A DNA stretch of 32,938 nucleotides from Pirellulales bacterium (lineage in GTDB: Bacteria > Planctomycetota > Planctomycetia > Pirellulales > JADZDJ01), in NCBI GenBank assembly GCA_035656635.1, contig DASRSD010000121.1, positions 1 through 32,938 of the forward strand, written 5' to 3'. Positions 1 through 8,577 of the stretch are shown here, in pieces (the stretch's first letter is position 1; each line of letters begins with the position of its first letter). The notes beneath the pieces were generated by a model. That model was not told where the DNA came from and did no database searches. It was given only the letters and a program-made list of their open reading frames with translations. Both the position numbers and the translations under genes were made by a program.

Positions 1-73
1 CCGCGCCAGCCTGCATAAGTCCAGCCCGAAGTTCCGATGTAGCACCCAATATCCGCCGCACTCGTCACCATGT

Positions 74-1657
74 TTACAACTGCCGCATAAAGGCCACCAG
101 ATCGGTCTTCTCTTGTTTGTTGAGCTGCAACTGGAGCACCAGGTTAAAAAACTCGACGGTGTCTTCCAAGGTCAGGCAGCGACCATCATGCAGGTACGGT
201 GGGCTGTCTTTAATTCCGCGTAGTGTGAACGTTTTGATCTCGCCATCCGGCGCGTCGTTGGTGAACCGCTCGAGGTGCAGATCCTGCATCAAATTGTTTA
301 AATAGAACGGTGCTGGGTGACAGACTCCACACTTGGCTTTACCAAAAAATAGCTGTTCGCCACGCAGTTCACTTGGGGTGGCTTTGGAAGCAATCAAGTG
401 CCCCAGCTCGTCCAGTTTTGGCGCCGGAGGAAAATCGAACATATTTTGCATTTGCGTCATGTGGCTCACCTGAATGCGATCGAGAATATTCATTCCTTTT
501 TTAATCGCATGGATTTCGTCGCCGTTAAAGTACGCGGTGCGTTGCTCGAACTCTGTAAAATCTTCCACCGATCGCAAGCTGCGCTTGGAGCCATGAATTT
601 GCTGTTGTGCCACGCCGCGCAAGCTAACGGTGTCGAGTCGAAATCTTCGATTTTCAGGTCGAGTGTCGGGGTTCAGGTGAAATTGTCCGGTCGTATGCCC
701 GTTCACGTGACAATCCAGGCATGTCACACCCAGGCTGGGTTGCAGCGACTTGCGGTCGTCTGTCGGGTTGAACTCCTCTTGCGGAAACGGCGTTAGCAGC
801 AAACGCAATCCATCCAACTGAACGGGTGTCAGGATGTCTTTGAAGAGCCGGTAATAGTTGTTGATCGAAACGACTTCTCCGCGAGAGACATCGCCCAATT
901 CCGGCCGACTTCGCAAAAAGATCGCCGGCGGAAACTCCGGCAGGAATACCTCCGGTAAGTCGAAATCAATGTCGTAGCGCTGCAACCGAGGAAACATTTG
1001 GATTTGAACTTGCGGAAATACCTGGCCGCCGGGTGTTTGCTTGGGATGCGGCAGCGCCAGATAGGGAAACAAATTTTGGCGACGGATTTCCGCCGGATCC
1101 ATTTTGGCAAGCTCGTCGAACGTCAGGTTGTTTGGCAACCGGGCTGTCGGCCCAACAGCTAGCGGCTTGCCACGACTCATTTTTGCCGCTGCATCGAAAT
1201 GCGGCGTTAAATCATAGTGTTGTTCCAAATAACGTTGCTGCTCCTGCATCACCTTGGGCTTGGCCTCGATATCTGCGTGCATAATGGCATCGAGAGTTTC
1301 CAGAGGCTTCATGGCGTTCAAGGGATCGCGATAGAAATCGAACCCGCGAATCTGCCCCTCGTCAGGCTGATGTTTGAACTGCAGCGATGAATTCTGTGCT
1401 TCCGCAGCCGAAAACTCTTTCGATTGATCATGATCAGAAAGCTGTTGCTCAGGACGTTCTTGCCGCACTGCCTGCGGGGTTTGAGCATTTTGAATTGCGT
1501 CGTGATTGCGAGCCGGAGTTGATGGATTTTGTCCTGCCGCTGCCGGCGGTTGGGGCGCTGCAGGGGTACGGCCTGGTTGCGGTTGTGTTTGCCCGTAGGC
1601 GACACCAATTGGAAACAACAAAGTGGCCGTTATCAAACCAAGTAACCGGGTGGACAT
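74..1657 (-). CDS. Di-haem cytochrome c peroxidase-like secreted protein
   Basis: The predicted protein has 527 residues. It carries two c-type haem motifs, CLDCH near residue 313 and CGVCH near residue 443, plus a C-terminal FTLRGIKDSPPYLHDG block typical of the MauG/CcpA-like di-haem peroxidase family. Such proteins act in the periplasm, reducing peroxide or oxidising protein substrates with electrons from small cytochromes. I chose the ATG at 1657 because a good SD (GAGAGGAG) lies just upstream and the protein then opens with a signal peptide (MSTRLLGLITATLLFPIGVAYG). An upstream extension to 1771 lacks this. The region after the signal is rich in Pro, Ala and Gln and resembles a linker. 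The roughly 300 residues before the first haem motif are longer than in classical CcpA, so the exact substrate is unknown. It is transcribed divergently from the small gene at 1982. Confidence 0.85.
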   Translation of the reverse strand: MSTRLLGLITATLLFPIGVAYGQTQPQPGRTPAAPQPPAAAGQNPSTPARNHDAIQNAQTPQAVRQERPEQQLSDHDQSKEFSAAEAQNSSLQFKHQPDEGQIRGFDFYRDPLNAMKPLETLDAIMHADIEAKPKVMQEQQRYLEQHYDLTPHFDAAAKMSRGKPLAVGPTARLPNNLTFDELAKMDPAEIRRQNLFPYLALPHPKQTPGGQVFPQVQIQMFPRLQRYDIDFDLPEVFLPEFPPAIFLRSRPELGDVSRGEVVSINNYYRLFKDILTPVQLDGLRLLLTPFPQEEFNPTDDRKSLQPSLGVTCLDCHVNGHTTGQFHLNPDTRPENRRFRLDTVSLRGVAQQQIHGSKRSLRSVEDFTEFEQRTAYFNGDEIHAIKKGMNILDRIQVSHMTQMQNMFDFPPAPKLDELGHLIASKATPSELRGEQLFFGKAKCGVCHPAPFYLNNLMQDLHLERFTNDAPDGEIKTFTLRGIKDSPPYLHDGRCLTLEDTVEFFNLVLQLQLNKQEKTDLVAFMRQL

Positions 1658-1981
1658 TGCTGGTTCTCCTCTCATAAATGTGGGCCACCTTTCCTGCACA
1701 GTCCGTGCCGAATATTCGCGCCTGCTGACTGGCGTCGCTTGGAAGGGGGCTTTCCCTTCAATTAGGGGCATTCATCCAGCGGGGCTATTCGACATCCCGC
1801 TCATTTCAGCCGCTATTTGAGCCGGGGATGGCCAATTTGGAGCAATTGTGAACGTTCGGCGTTCAATGGGAAAGTTTGGCGGCTTTCACTTCTGTTCGGG
1901 TAGGTGCTTGTCTTTGCTGCCCAGTAGAGGGCATGGAAATTGCATTCCACTTCCGACTAGCGATCGACGGAGAGAAATGCC
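1658..1981. other. Divergent intergenic region
   Basis: This gap separates the minus-strand peroxidase gene from the plus-strand small gene, so it should hold both promoters. I see no convincing coding frame. A short inverted repeat TGAACG-ttcgg-CGTTCA lies at 1849-1865 and could be an operator or a chance palindrome. Confidence 0.4.
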
Positions 1982-2212
1982 ATGAGGATCGAGAACTTAA
2001 AAGTTGGTGATACGGTCGGCCTCCAATATGAAAGCGGCAAACGTATCAGTGCAGCCCAAATCATGTATGTGGGCTCAACATGCTATCAACTCTCGAACGG
2101 ATTGCTCTATCGGCGAATTGGTGGTCGTTGCGTTCAAGGCGCCCTCGGAGGCACGCTTGTGCTGGGAATGAACGCAGAGGGCGATGATTTGGCTCTTCCC
2201 TCGCAGAATTGA
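1982..2212 (+). CDS. Small hypothetical protein (76 aa)
   Basis: I do not recognise this 76-residue protein. The ATG at 1982 is preceded by a good SD (GGAGAG, about 6 nt spacing). The sequence is well mixed and probably beta-rich (MRIENLKVGDTVGLQYESGK...), without a signal peptide or membrane segment, so it is probably cytoplasmic. It has two cysteines and no metal-binding pattern. It ends 31 bases before the convergent FAD/Rieske gene. A small orphan gene is the most likely reading; a spurious frame is possible but less likely given the SD. Confidence 0.6.
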   Translation: MRIENLKVGDTVGLQYESGKRISAAQIMYVGSTCYQLSNGLLYRRIGGRCVQGALGGTLVLGMNAEGDDLALPSQN

Positions 2213-2243
2213 GTTTGCGATATGGCGCCGTCTATTCCGGCAG

Positions 2244-3794
2244 TCAACCGGCTTGCGCCTGCTTCGCAACGCGTTTTGGCTTGCCGTTCCGGGATACTTT
2301 CACCGGCTCCAAGAAACTTTCGGCAGGACCTGCCAGTACCGAACCATCGACTTGGAAACGCGAGCCGTGGCAAGGGCAATCCCAAGTACTTTCCGCTTTG
2401 TTCCAATGGACAATGCAGCCTAGGTGGGTGCAGTGGGCCGAGACCGCGTGAATTTTTCCTTCGGCATCGCGTGCGCAGGCCACTCGCTGGCCATCGAGTT
2501 TCAAAATCTTGCCTTCGCCTGCTTTCACCTGGCTGACCGAATCGCCCTCAGCGGGCGTCAATCGATCTTTGAGAAAGTAATACGGGAAGTCAACATTTTC
2601 GGCCAAATAATCCCAAGTGCCGCCACGAATTTTCTTGCGATCGACCGCGAATAGTTGCTTCCAAGGATTTTCTTTTCCCAGGGCTGCATCGCGGGCCATT
2701 CGCGCCGCCAGGGTGCCAAAAGTCATGCCATTTCCTGCGAAGCCGGTGGCGACGAATTGCCGTTTCTCCGTTTCGCCGATGTAGGGAAGTCCATCGTTGG
2801 TTTCGATCACCTGTCCCGACCATTGCCGGTCCACATTGGCGCGAGGGATTATTCGAAGCAAAGTCTTCTTTAAATCGCGAAACCGCTCCGCCGTATTGGG
2901 CGCTTGGCCAGTCTTATGATCGTTGCCGCCGAAGATGACGTAATCGTACGTTTTTCCAGATTCCACGCGCAGATAGTAGTAAGGATCGGAAGTGTCCCAA
3001 AACGAAGCTTCCGGCAAATAATTCTTTGGCACTTTCGCGCCGAGGACATACGAGGTGTAAGGATACAGTTTGGTTTGAAACAGCGTCGCACTCACAATGC
3101 CGGTCTTCCCCGTGATCGGCACATGCGTGGCGATTACGAGGTATTTCGCTTTGACCTGAAAATCGTTGGCCACAGCGCGCAGCGGTTTTTCGCGGATTTC
3201 GCTGACCTTGCTGTTTTCAAAAATCGCCGAACCGCCGCCATCGATTCGCTTGGCCAAGGCGTAAATGTATTTCAGCGGATGGAATTTTGCCTGATTGGGA
3301 AACTGCACGCCAGGAATGTCGAAGTACGGCACTTGCTCCAGATAGCGGGCCGGAAAACCCAACTTGCTTGCCGCCTGGGCGTCTTTCTTTAACCGGCGGT
3401 CCGTTGCTTGACGGAACGGCGCAGTTAGAAAGCCGGGGACACGCTTGAAATCGCAATCGATGTGTTCCTCGTTCACAATCGACTCGATCATGTCCACGGC
3501 CAGCGCGCCTGCTTCCAAGACAAGGCTGGCTACCCGCTCACCAAAAGTGCTGACCAATTTGGAAATCCGTAGATCGAGAACATAGGTGAGATGTGCGGTC
3601 GTAAGCCCGGTGTCAACAGATCCAATTCGACGGTGTTCTAACAGGCAGACTTTCTTTCCGGCCTTCTTGAGCAGATAGGCGGTGGTGATGCCTGTGATTC
3701 CCCCGCCCACCACAACCACGTCGAAACTCGCATCTTGCTTGAGCTGGGGAAATCGTGGGCGGCGAATCGCTTGCCACAGAGGTTCTGTCTTCAT
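2244..3794 (-). CDS. FAD-dependent oxidoreductase with C-terminal Rieske domain
   Basis: The 516-residue protein has two parts. The N-terminal DAO-type part (about 1-400) has a dinucleotide-binding motif VVVVGGGITGITTAYLL near residues 26-42 and the FATGFAGNGMTFGTLAA block near its end. The C-terminal Rieske domain has its ligands in CTHLGC (Cys455, His457) and CPCHGS (Cys473, His476). This matches the known family of FAD oxidoreductases fused to a Rieske [2Fe-2S] domain, which are thought to pass electrons from an amine-type substrate through the cluster; the substrate is not evident. It starts at ATG 3794 and lies 111 bases downstream of the Ku/topoisomerase/isochorismatase genes on the same strand, so it may be a distal operon member or have its own promoter. 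A Rieske-less paralogue sits at 7137. Confidence 0.9.
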   Translation of the reverse strand: MKTEPLWQAIRRPRFPQLKQDASFDVVVVGGGITGITTAYLLKKAGKKVCLLEHRRIGSVDTGLTTAHLTYVLDLRISKLVSTFGERVASLVLEAGALAVDMIESIVNEEHIDCDFKRVPGFLTAPFRQATDRRLKKDAQAASKLGFPARYLEQVPYFDIPGVQFPNQAKFHPLKYIYALAKRIDGGGSAIFENSKVSEIREKPLRAVANDFQVKAKYLVIATHVPITGKTGIVSATLFQTKLYPYTSYVLGAKVPKNYLPEASFWDTSDPYYYLRVESGKTYDYVIFGGNDHKTGQAPNTAERFRDLKKTLLRIIPRANVDRQWSGQVIETNDGLPYIGETEKRQFVATGFAGNGMTFGTLAARMARDAALGKENPWKQLFAVDRKKIRGGTWDYLAENVDFPYYFLKDRLTPAEGDSVSQVKAGEGKILKLDGQRVACARDAEGKIHAVSAHCTHLGCIVHWNKAESTWDCPCHGSRFQVDGSVLAGPAESFLEPVKVSRNGKPKRVAKQAQAG

Positions 3795-3905
3795 AGCGCA
3801 CCAGGTGCTTGGATAGATCGATTGTCAACGTCCGACTCTAAAATGCACATGCCGTGCCGAGATCATCAAACCGCGAATTGATTCGACGTCCGGCCAACAT
3901 TCTGG

Positions 3906-4565
3906 CTAACGGGGTTTGGAGCTGGCGCCATGGCTGCCGCCGGGCTTGCGCCGTCGCGGAATCTTTTGCCCATGACAGCTCAACTTTTTCAAATCCAGTT
4001 TGCTATGCAAATGGGTATTGGCTTTGAGGATCCGTCGGATCTGCGACAGCGCTGCATCGTTCTCGGAAACTGTGTTCGCCCCCACGCAGTCACGAGGAAC
4101 AATCACGGTCAAATCACGCAGATAGGCATCGTTCGCGGTGAACAATACGCAGATGTTGGTGGCAAAGCCCGTCAAAATTACGGTCCGGACTCCTAAATCG
4201 TCTAACAAAATCTCCAGCGCGGTGCAATAAAACCCAGAGTGCTTCGGCTTAAGCACGAAATAATCGTCTGCCTCGGGTTTGAGCAATTCTGCCACGGGCC
4301 TGCCGCGAGACTCCGGCGCCAAACAGTGTTTCACTAATCGCGTGAAGTCGGATCGCCAGCGCCCGAAATTATCGTTGGCGTAAATTACGGGCATTCCGGC
4401 AGCCTTTGCTTGGGCTTTCAATTTTCGGATGCAATGAGCAGCGGGGATCGCTTGTTTCAACAATTCTGAGGCTTCGGGAAAATCAAAATCGTTGATCACG
4501 TCGATCAAGATCAACGCCGTTGCTGCTTTTTCGATCTTCTCGCCATGTAAATATTTGGCCGGCAT
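3906..4565 (-). CDS. Isochorismatase-like cysteine hydrolase
   Basis: The 219-residue protein has the hallmarks of the isochorismatase superfamily: an N-terminal LILIDVINDF with the catalytic Asp22, a Lys in VLKPKHSGF (Lys106), and the nucleophile Cys139 in GFATNICV. Family members hydrolyse amides such as nicotinamide or carbamoyl compounds, or isochorismate; the substrate cannot be told from sequence. The C-terminal 30 residues are basic (KIPRRRKPGGSHGASSKPR) and lie outside the core. The ATG is 2 nt after the stop codon of the topoisomerase gene, so the two are almost certainly co-transcribed and may be translationally coupled; I see no strong independent SD. Confidence 0.88.
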   Translation of the reverse strand: MPAKYLHGEKIEKAATALILIDVINDFDFPEASELLKQAIPAAHCIRKLKAQAKAAGMPVIYANDNFGRWRSDFTRLVKHCLAPESRGRPVAELLKPEADDYFVLKPKHSGFYCTALEILLDDLGVRTVILTGFATNICVLFTANDAYLRDLTVIVPRDCVGANTVSENDAALSQIRRILKANTHLHSKLDLKKLSCHGQKIPRRRKPGGSHGASSKPR

Positions 4566-4567
4566 AA

Positions 4568-5659
4568 TTAGGGAGTCATTGTGCGCCGACGGTTGGATTG
4601 CTCGCCGTTGGTGCTTGGAGCGCGATAGGCCTTTAACAAGCGGAGGAGGGCCACCTCGTCCTGCCGTAATCCATATTTTCCGTGGCCGTTAGGGTGCTTG
4701 TATTGGAACAGTTCTCGGAATCGATTTTTTTCTGCGGTGGAAAGCAGCATGGGGTGAATGTAGCTGTTTCGGCAGACCATCGGCGTATTGCCGAGCTGCT
4801 TGGCAACATCTTTAACTGCGGCGGCTAGTTTTGATTGAGTAATCGATTCGGATCTGCTCAGCAGTTTCGCGGCGGAAAGAGTACCGGCCCAGGTGCGAAA
4901 ATCCTTTGCGGTAAACTCCTCGCCGGTGATCTCATGCAGGTATTCATTGACCTGCCCGGAATGAATACCGCGTGGTTGACCATCCTCGTCCAGGTATTCG
5001 AAAAGATTGTGGCCGGGAAGCTCCTGGCATCGTTTCACGATTTTGGCCACCTTTTTATCGCTGATCGCGATGGCGTGCGCCTTGCCGCTTTTTCCGCGAA
5101 ATTGAAAGCGAACCATGGAACCCGACACTTGGGCATGCCGATTTTTAAAGGTCGTCAGCCCAAATGAATTGTTCGCGCGAGCATATTCATCGTTGCCGAC
5201 ACGAATAAGGCTCTCTTCCAATAACCGGACCACCGTAGCCAGCACTTTGGTGCGCGTGATTCCGGCCTGCCGTAAATCGTGTGTCACCCTGCGGCGAATT
5301 CGGGGTAGGGCGCGGCCAAATGCGGCCATCCGATCGAACTTCTTGCAGTCTCGAATGCTTCGCCACCGCGGATGGTAGAGATATTGTTTGCGGCCGCGCG
5401 CGTCACGGCCCGTGGCCTGCAAATGGCCTGTGGCAGCCGTGCAAATCCAGATATCTGACCAAGCAGGAGGAATTACCAGATGATGGATGCGCGCTAGCGT
5501 GGCGGCACTGCGTATCCGCCTTCCTTTCGAATTCTGGTAAACAAAGCCTTTGCCATTGCGAATGCGCTGAATTCCTGGGACAGAATCTGTCGTATAGACT
5601 AATGCAGCATCTCGAGCTGCACGGTGGGCCGCGATCGAAGAGTCAGACTTGGTGGGCAT
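4568..5659 (-). CDS. DNA topoisomerase IB (poxvirus-type)
   Basis: The 363-residue protein matches bacterial type IB topoisomerases, which relax supercoils through a 3'-phosphotyrosyl intermediate without ATP. Visible signatures are the N-terminal GFVYQNSKGRRI and IPPAWSDIWI, the central VGNDEYARANNSFGLTTF, KDFRTWAGTL, and CRNSYIHP with the likely catalytic Tyr300. The length is normal for the family. It lies 9 bases downstream of the Ku stop and 2 bases upstream of the isochorismatase-like start, so it is the middle gene of a three-gene operon. The link to Ku suggests, but does not prove, a role around DNA ends or repair. Confidence 0.92.
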   Translation of the reverse strand: MPTKSDSSIAAHRAARDAALVYTTDSVPGIQRIRNGKGFVYQNSKGRRIRSAATLARIHHLVIPPAWSDIWICTAATGHLQATGRDARGRKQYLYHPRWRSIRDCKKFDRMAAFGRALPRIRRRVTHDLRQAGITRTKVLATVVRLLEESLIRVGNDEYARANNSFGLTTFKNRHAQVSGSMVRFQFRGKSGKAHAIAISDKKVAKIVKRCQELPGHNLFEYLDEDGQPRGIHSGQVNEYLHEITGEEFTAKDFRTWAGTLSAAKLLSRSESITQSKLAAAVKDVAKQLGNTPMVCRNSYIHPMLLSTAEKNRFRELFQYKHPNGHGKYGLRQDEVALLRLLKAYRAPSTNGEQSNRRRTMTP

Positions 5660-5668
5660 AGCGATGGG

Positions 5669-6556
5669 TCAAGCTCTTTTTTTCGCTCTAGATTTTCTAT
5701 GGTTATTTCGGGCAACTTTATGATTTCGAGTTCGCGCGCCGGCGTGCTCCACACTTCGCTTGAGGGCGTCCATCAAGTTAATGACTTCCGGCTCTTCTTC
5801 CTCGGGCGCTGAGATTTGGACACCTTTCTTTTTGGCTTCGATGGCCTGCTTCACTTTTTGGCGATAGCGATCCTTGTAATCACTGAAGTCGAATTTACCT
5901 TCATGCCAACTGGTGATTAGTTGTTCGGCCAATCGTAACTTACGAGAGTTGGCTTCGGGTCTGGCAAAGTCGCTCTTGATTTCGGCCGGCTTGCGGATCT
6001 CCGCATCGTAATTGAGCATCGACATGGTAAGCACACCATCGAGTGGCCGAACCAATGCCAATTGTTCTCGGCCAGAGAACACCACTTGTCCGATGCCGCA
6101 CTTATGCTGGCGCTCCATCGCGGCTTCCAACAGCGCGTAGGGCTCGTTCGAGCTAGTACCCGAGGGAATGAGATAATACATTCGTCCGTCAAAGTAGATC
6201 GGGTCAATCTCATCGGCGCTGATAAACGCATCCAGAGTCAATGCGCGCTCGCTCTGGGTTCGTAATTCGTCCAGTTCTTCCTTGTCGAATTCCACATATT
6301 TTCCCTTGGTGTATTCGTAGCCTTCGACGATCTCATCGTTGGGGACTTCGCCATGTTTCGGGCATACTTTGGCGTAATGAATGCGCTGATGATCAGGCTC
6401 GTGGAGGAGATGAAAGTGGACCTCCGCCTTTTCTTTGATCTCTGCATTCACGGCTTGCACTTCGAAGGACACCAACCCGAAGCGTAATTGGCCGCGCCAA
6501 CTGGCCCGATGCTTGGACCGGGTTGTGGACTTTCGTTTCCGTCGCTTGGTAGCCAT
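5669..6556 (-). CDS. ku: Bacterial Ku protein (non-homologous end joining)
   Basis: The 295-residue protein is a bacterial Ku homologue, a homodimeric ring that binds double-strand ends and recruits LigD for end joining. The WRGQLRFGLVSFEVQAVNA start of the beta-barrel and the typical KGYEYTKGKYVEFDKEELDEL-like stretch are visible. The N terminus (MATKRRKRKSTTRSKHRAS) and C terminus are strongly basic; lysine-rich tails are known in bacterial Ku and help DNA binding. The ATG at 6556 has an AAAGGA SD. It is the first gene of the operon with topoisomerase IB and the isochorismatase-like hydrolase. No ligD is present in the window. Confidence 0.93.
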   Translation of the reverse strand: MATKRRKRKSTTRSKHRASWRGQLRFGLVSFEVQAVNAEIKEKAEVHFHLLHEPDHQRIHYAKVCPKHGEVPNDEIVEGYEYTKGKYVEFDKEELDELRTQSERALTLDAFISADEIDPIYFDGRMYYLIPSGTSSNEPYALLEAAMERQHKCGIGQVVFSGREQLALVRPLDGVLTMSMLNYDAEIRKPAEIKSDFARPEANSRKLRLAEQLITSWHEGKFDFSDYKDRYRQKVKQAIEAKKKGVQISAPEEEEPEVINLMDALKRSVEHAGARTRNHKVARNNHRKSRAKKRA

Positions 6557-7136
6557 GGAATAGTTCCTTTAAGCGTCTGACACTGTCGGGGTTCAATTAT
6601 TCGTTCCCTCGCGCGGTCCATAATGCAATTGCTGGCGCGTCGGTTAGGGCCCAAAGTTATCATCGCAAAATTAGGACCGACAAGGCCGTTCGATTACTCA
6701 GATGAGACAACGCCCGGCTTAAGGTGGACGACCAGCAACAAAATGGATTTGTGGAAGGTAGAACGAGAAAGCGAGAATTGAGAAATATCGCTTGGCCTGT
6801 CTGCAAAGTGTTTGATTTTGGAATGCTCGATCCCAGGTTTGAACGACGGGGGCCATCACTCCGCGTCGATGATCGTTAACCGCTCAGGTTGGAAGTTGCC
6901 AAGACAGTTGGCCGCCGGCCTGTCTTCTAGTATCCCATCCGGCGGAGGTCCAGCAAACGGACCGGCAAAGGTTACTTTCCCGAAACACAGTAGGCCGTGT
7001 ACCCGAGTGAGGCAGCGCTTGCTGCACTCCTAGCCAGCTACTACCATTTAGCAGCACATCGAGTCTGGTTCTGCAACGAGGTCGCAATTTTGGTAGCGTT
7101 CGTCAACGACGCATTTCCATTTCCAGGCGCCGTCAC
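6557..7136. other. Intergenic region between Ku and FAD oxidoreductase genes
   Basis: About 580 bases lie between divergent genes and should hold the promoters of both. I find no frame with a convincing start and composition. An imperfect hairpin (gagtgaggcagc-gctt-gctgcactc, about 7005-7029) is the only local structure I noticed, and no RNA gene is recognisable. Confidence 0.4.
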
Positions 7137-8336
7137 GTGAAGCTTCGATCGGGAAAACCGTATTGGTACGAAATTTCTACCGATCGATTGAATCTACCTG
7201 CATTGTCCGGCGACATCGCCTGTCAGGTTGCTGTGTTGGGAGCTGGCATAACTGGCGCGCTCGTGGCCGATCATTTGTTGAAAAGCGGCCTGCACGTGAT
7301 TTTGTTGGATCGGCACGAGGTTGGCCAAGGAAGTACCGCGGCCAGCACCGGCCTATTGCAGTACGAAGTCGATACGCCTCTCGTCAGTTTAATTAAGCGG
7401 GTCGGCGAACAGCACGCCGTGCACGCCTACCGTCGCGGCCTTGCGGCAATCGACGAAATCGAAAGCCTCGTGCATGAACTCGATGATGATTGCGGTTTCT
7501 CGCGCCGCAAAAGTCTTTATTTTGCCAGTACGTGCTGGCATCAGCGGCGTCTGCGGCGTGAATACGAATGCCAGCGGCAACATGGATTCGATGTGGAATA
7601 TTTAAACCGGCAACAGCTTGCCGATATTTCATCCATTCCTGCGGCCGCTGCGCTGCGGTCGGGTGGAGACGCACAGATCGATCCATTTCGCTTCACCCAG
7701 CAGTTGGTGCAGGCCGGTCTTCGACGGAATCTACAAGCATTCTCCAATACTGACGTGCAAAGCATTGAAGAACTTCATGACCGCGTCTTGCTGCAGGCTG
7801 GAACGGGTACAATTTCGGCCGACTTCATTGTGTATGCAACAGGCTATGAATCGGAGAGGCACTTGAAGTCACCGACAGCAAATCTCAACAGTACCTACGC
7901 GGTGACTAGCCAAGCAGGTTTGTCCATCCAGGGTTGGCCGGAAGATTGTTTGATATGGGAAACAGCTCGGCCATATTTCTATGCCCGTCGCACCGAGGAC
8001 GGCCGTGCCATGATCGGCGGCGAAGACACCGAATTCTCAAATGATCATGATCGGGACGGATTGGTAGATCGGAAAATCGGCAAGTTAGTCGCCAGATTTC
8101 ATGCGCTCTTTCCCAACACTGAATTCAGTCCCGAGTATGCCTGGGCCGGCACCTTTGCGGAAACGAAAGATGGCTTGGCGTATATTGGGCAGCCGACCAC
8201 TCGACCCAGAGCGTACTTTGCGCTTGGCTACGGCGGCAATGGAATCACATTCAGCATGATCGCCGCGAAACTGATTAACGACTTAATTCTTGGACGGCCT
8301 AATCGCGACGCCGAAGTATTTAAGTTTGGACGTTAA
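7137..8336 (+). CDS. FAD-dependent oxidoreductase (DAO family), no Rieske domain
   Basis: The 399-residue protein has a Rossmann motif VAVLGAGITGALVADHLL near residues 32-49 and the conserved C-terminal block YFALGYGGNGITFSMIAAKL, as in DAO/glycine-oxidase-like flavoproteins that oxidise amines or amino acids. The start is GTG (7137); no in-frame ATG lies upstream and only a weak AGGCG SD is visible. It shares the general layout of the FAD part of the 2244-3794 protein, but ends where that protein continues into its Rieske domain. The substrate is unknown. It is divergent from the Ku operon. Confidence 0.85.
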   Translation: MKLRSGKPYWYEISTDRLNLPALSGDIACQVAVLGAGITGALVADHLLKSGLHVILLDRHEVGQGSTAASTGLLQYEVDTPLVSLIKRVGEQHAVHAYRRGLAAIDEIESLVHELDDDCGFSRRKSLYFASTCWHQRRLRREYECQRQHGFDVEYLNRQQLADISSIPAAAALRSGGDAQIDPFRFTQQLVQAGLRRNLQAFSNTDVQSIEELHDRVLLQAGTGTISADFIVYATGYESERHLKSPTANLNSTYAVTSQAGLSIQGWPEDCLIWETARPYFYARRTEDGRAMIGGEDTEFSNDHDRDGLVDRKIGKLVARFHALFPNTEFSPEYAWAGTFAETKDGLAYIGQPTTRPRAYFALGYGGNGITFSMIAAKLINDLILGRPNRDAEVFKFGR

Positions 8337-8351
8337 TCGACTTTGGCGACT

Positions 8352-8531
8352 TTACTTGGCGGCCCGCCGCTTGTGAATTTCTTCAAGCTCCGCGCCAAGT
8401 CGAACTCGCAATGGATTCTCCGGACTTAATTTACCGAGCAGCGCCTTCGCCTCGGCTAATACGGCGCTGGAAATTTCTCGTCCCGAGAAGAGTTTTCGCC
8501 ACAGGGTGGTAACGTCGCGTTCGCTCAACAT
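8352..8531 (-). CDS. Small hypothetical protein (59 aa) downstream of the helicase
   Basis: This short gene encodes a 59-residue, highly charged and probably all-helical protein (MLSERDVTTLWRKLFSGREI...), rich in Leu, Ala, Glu and Arg. The ATG at 8531 is preceded by a GAGGT SD about 8 nt upstream. It follows the DEAD-box helicase stop by 46 bases on the same strand and is probably co-transcribed with it. No family is recognised. Balanced codon content and a clean start favour a real gene. It is convergent with the FAD oxidoreductase gene that ends at 8336. Confidence 0.55.
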   Translation of the reverse strand: MLSERDVTTLWRKLFSGREISSAVLAEAKALLGKLSPENPLRVRLGAELEEIHKRRAAK

Positions 8532-8577
8532 TTCTGGGACCTCATCGTCGTCGAAGAATTATTTTCGCATGGCCGGG

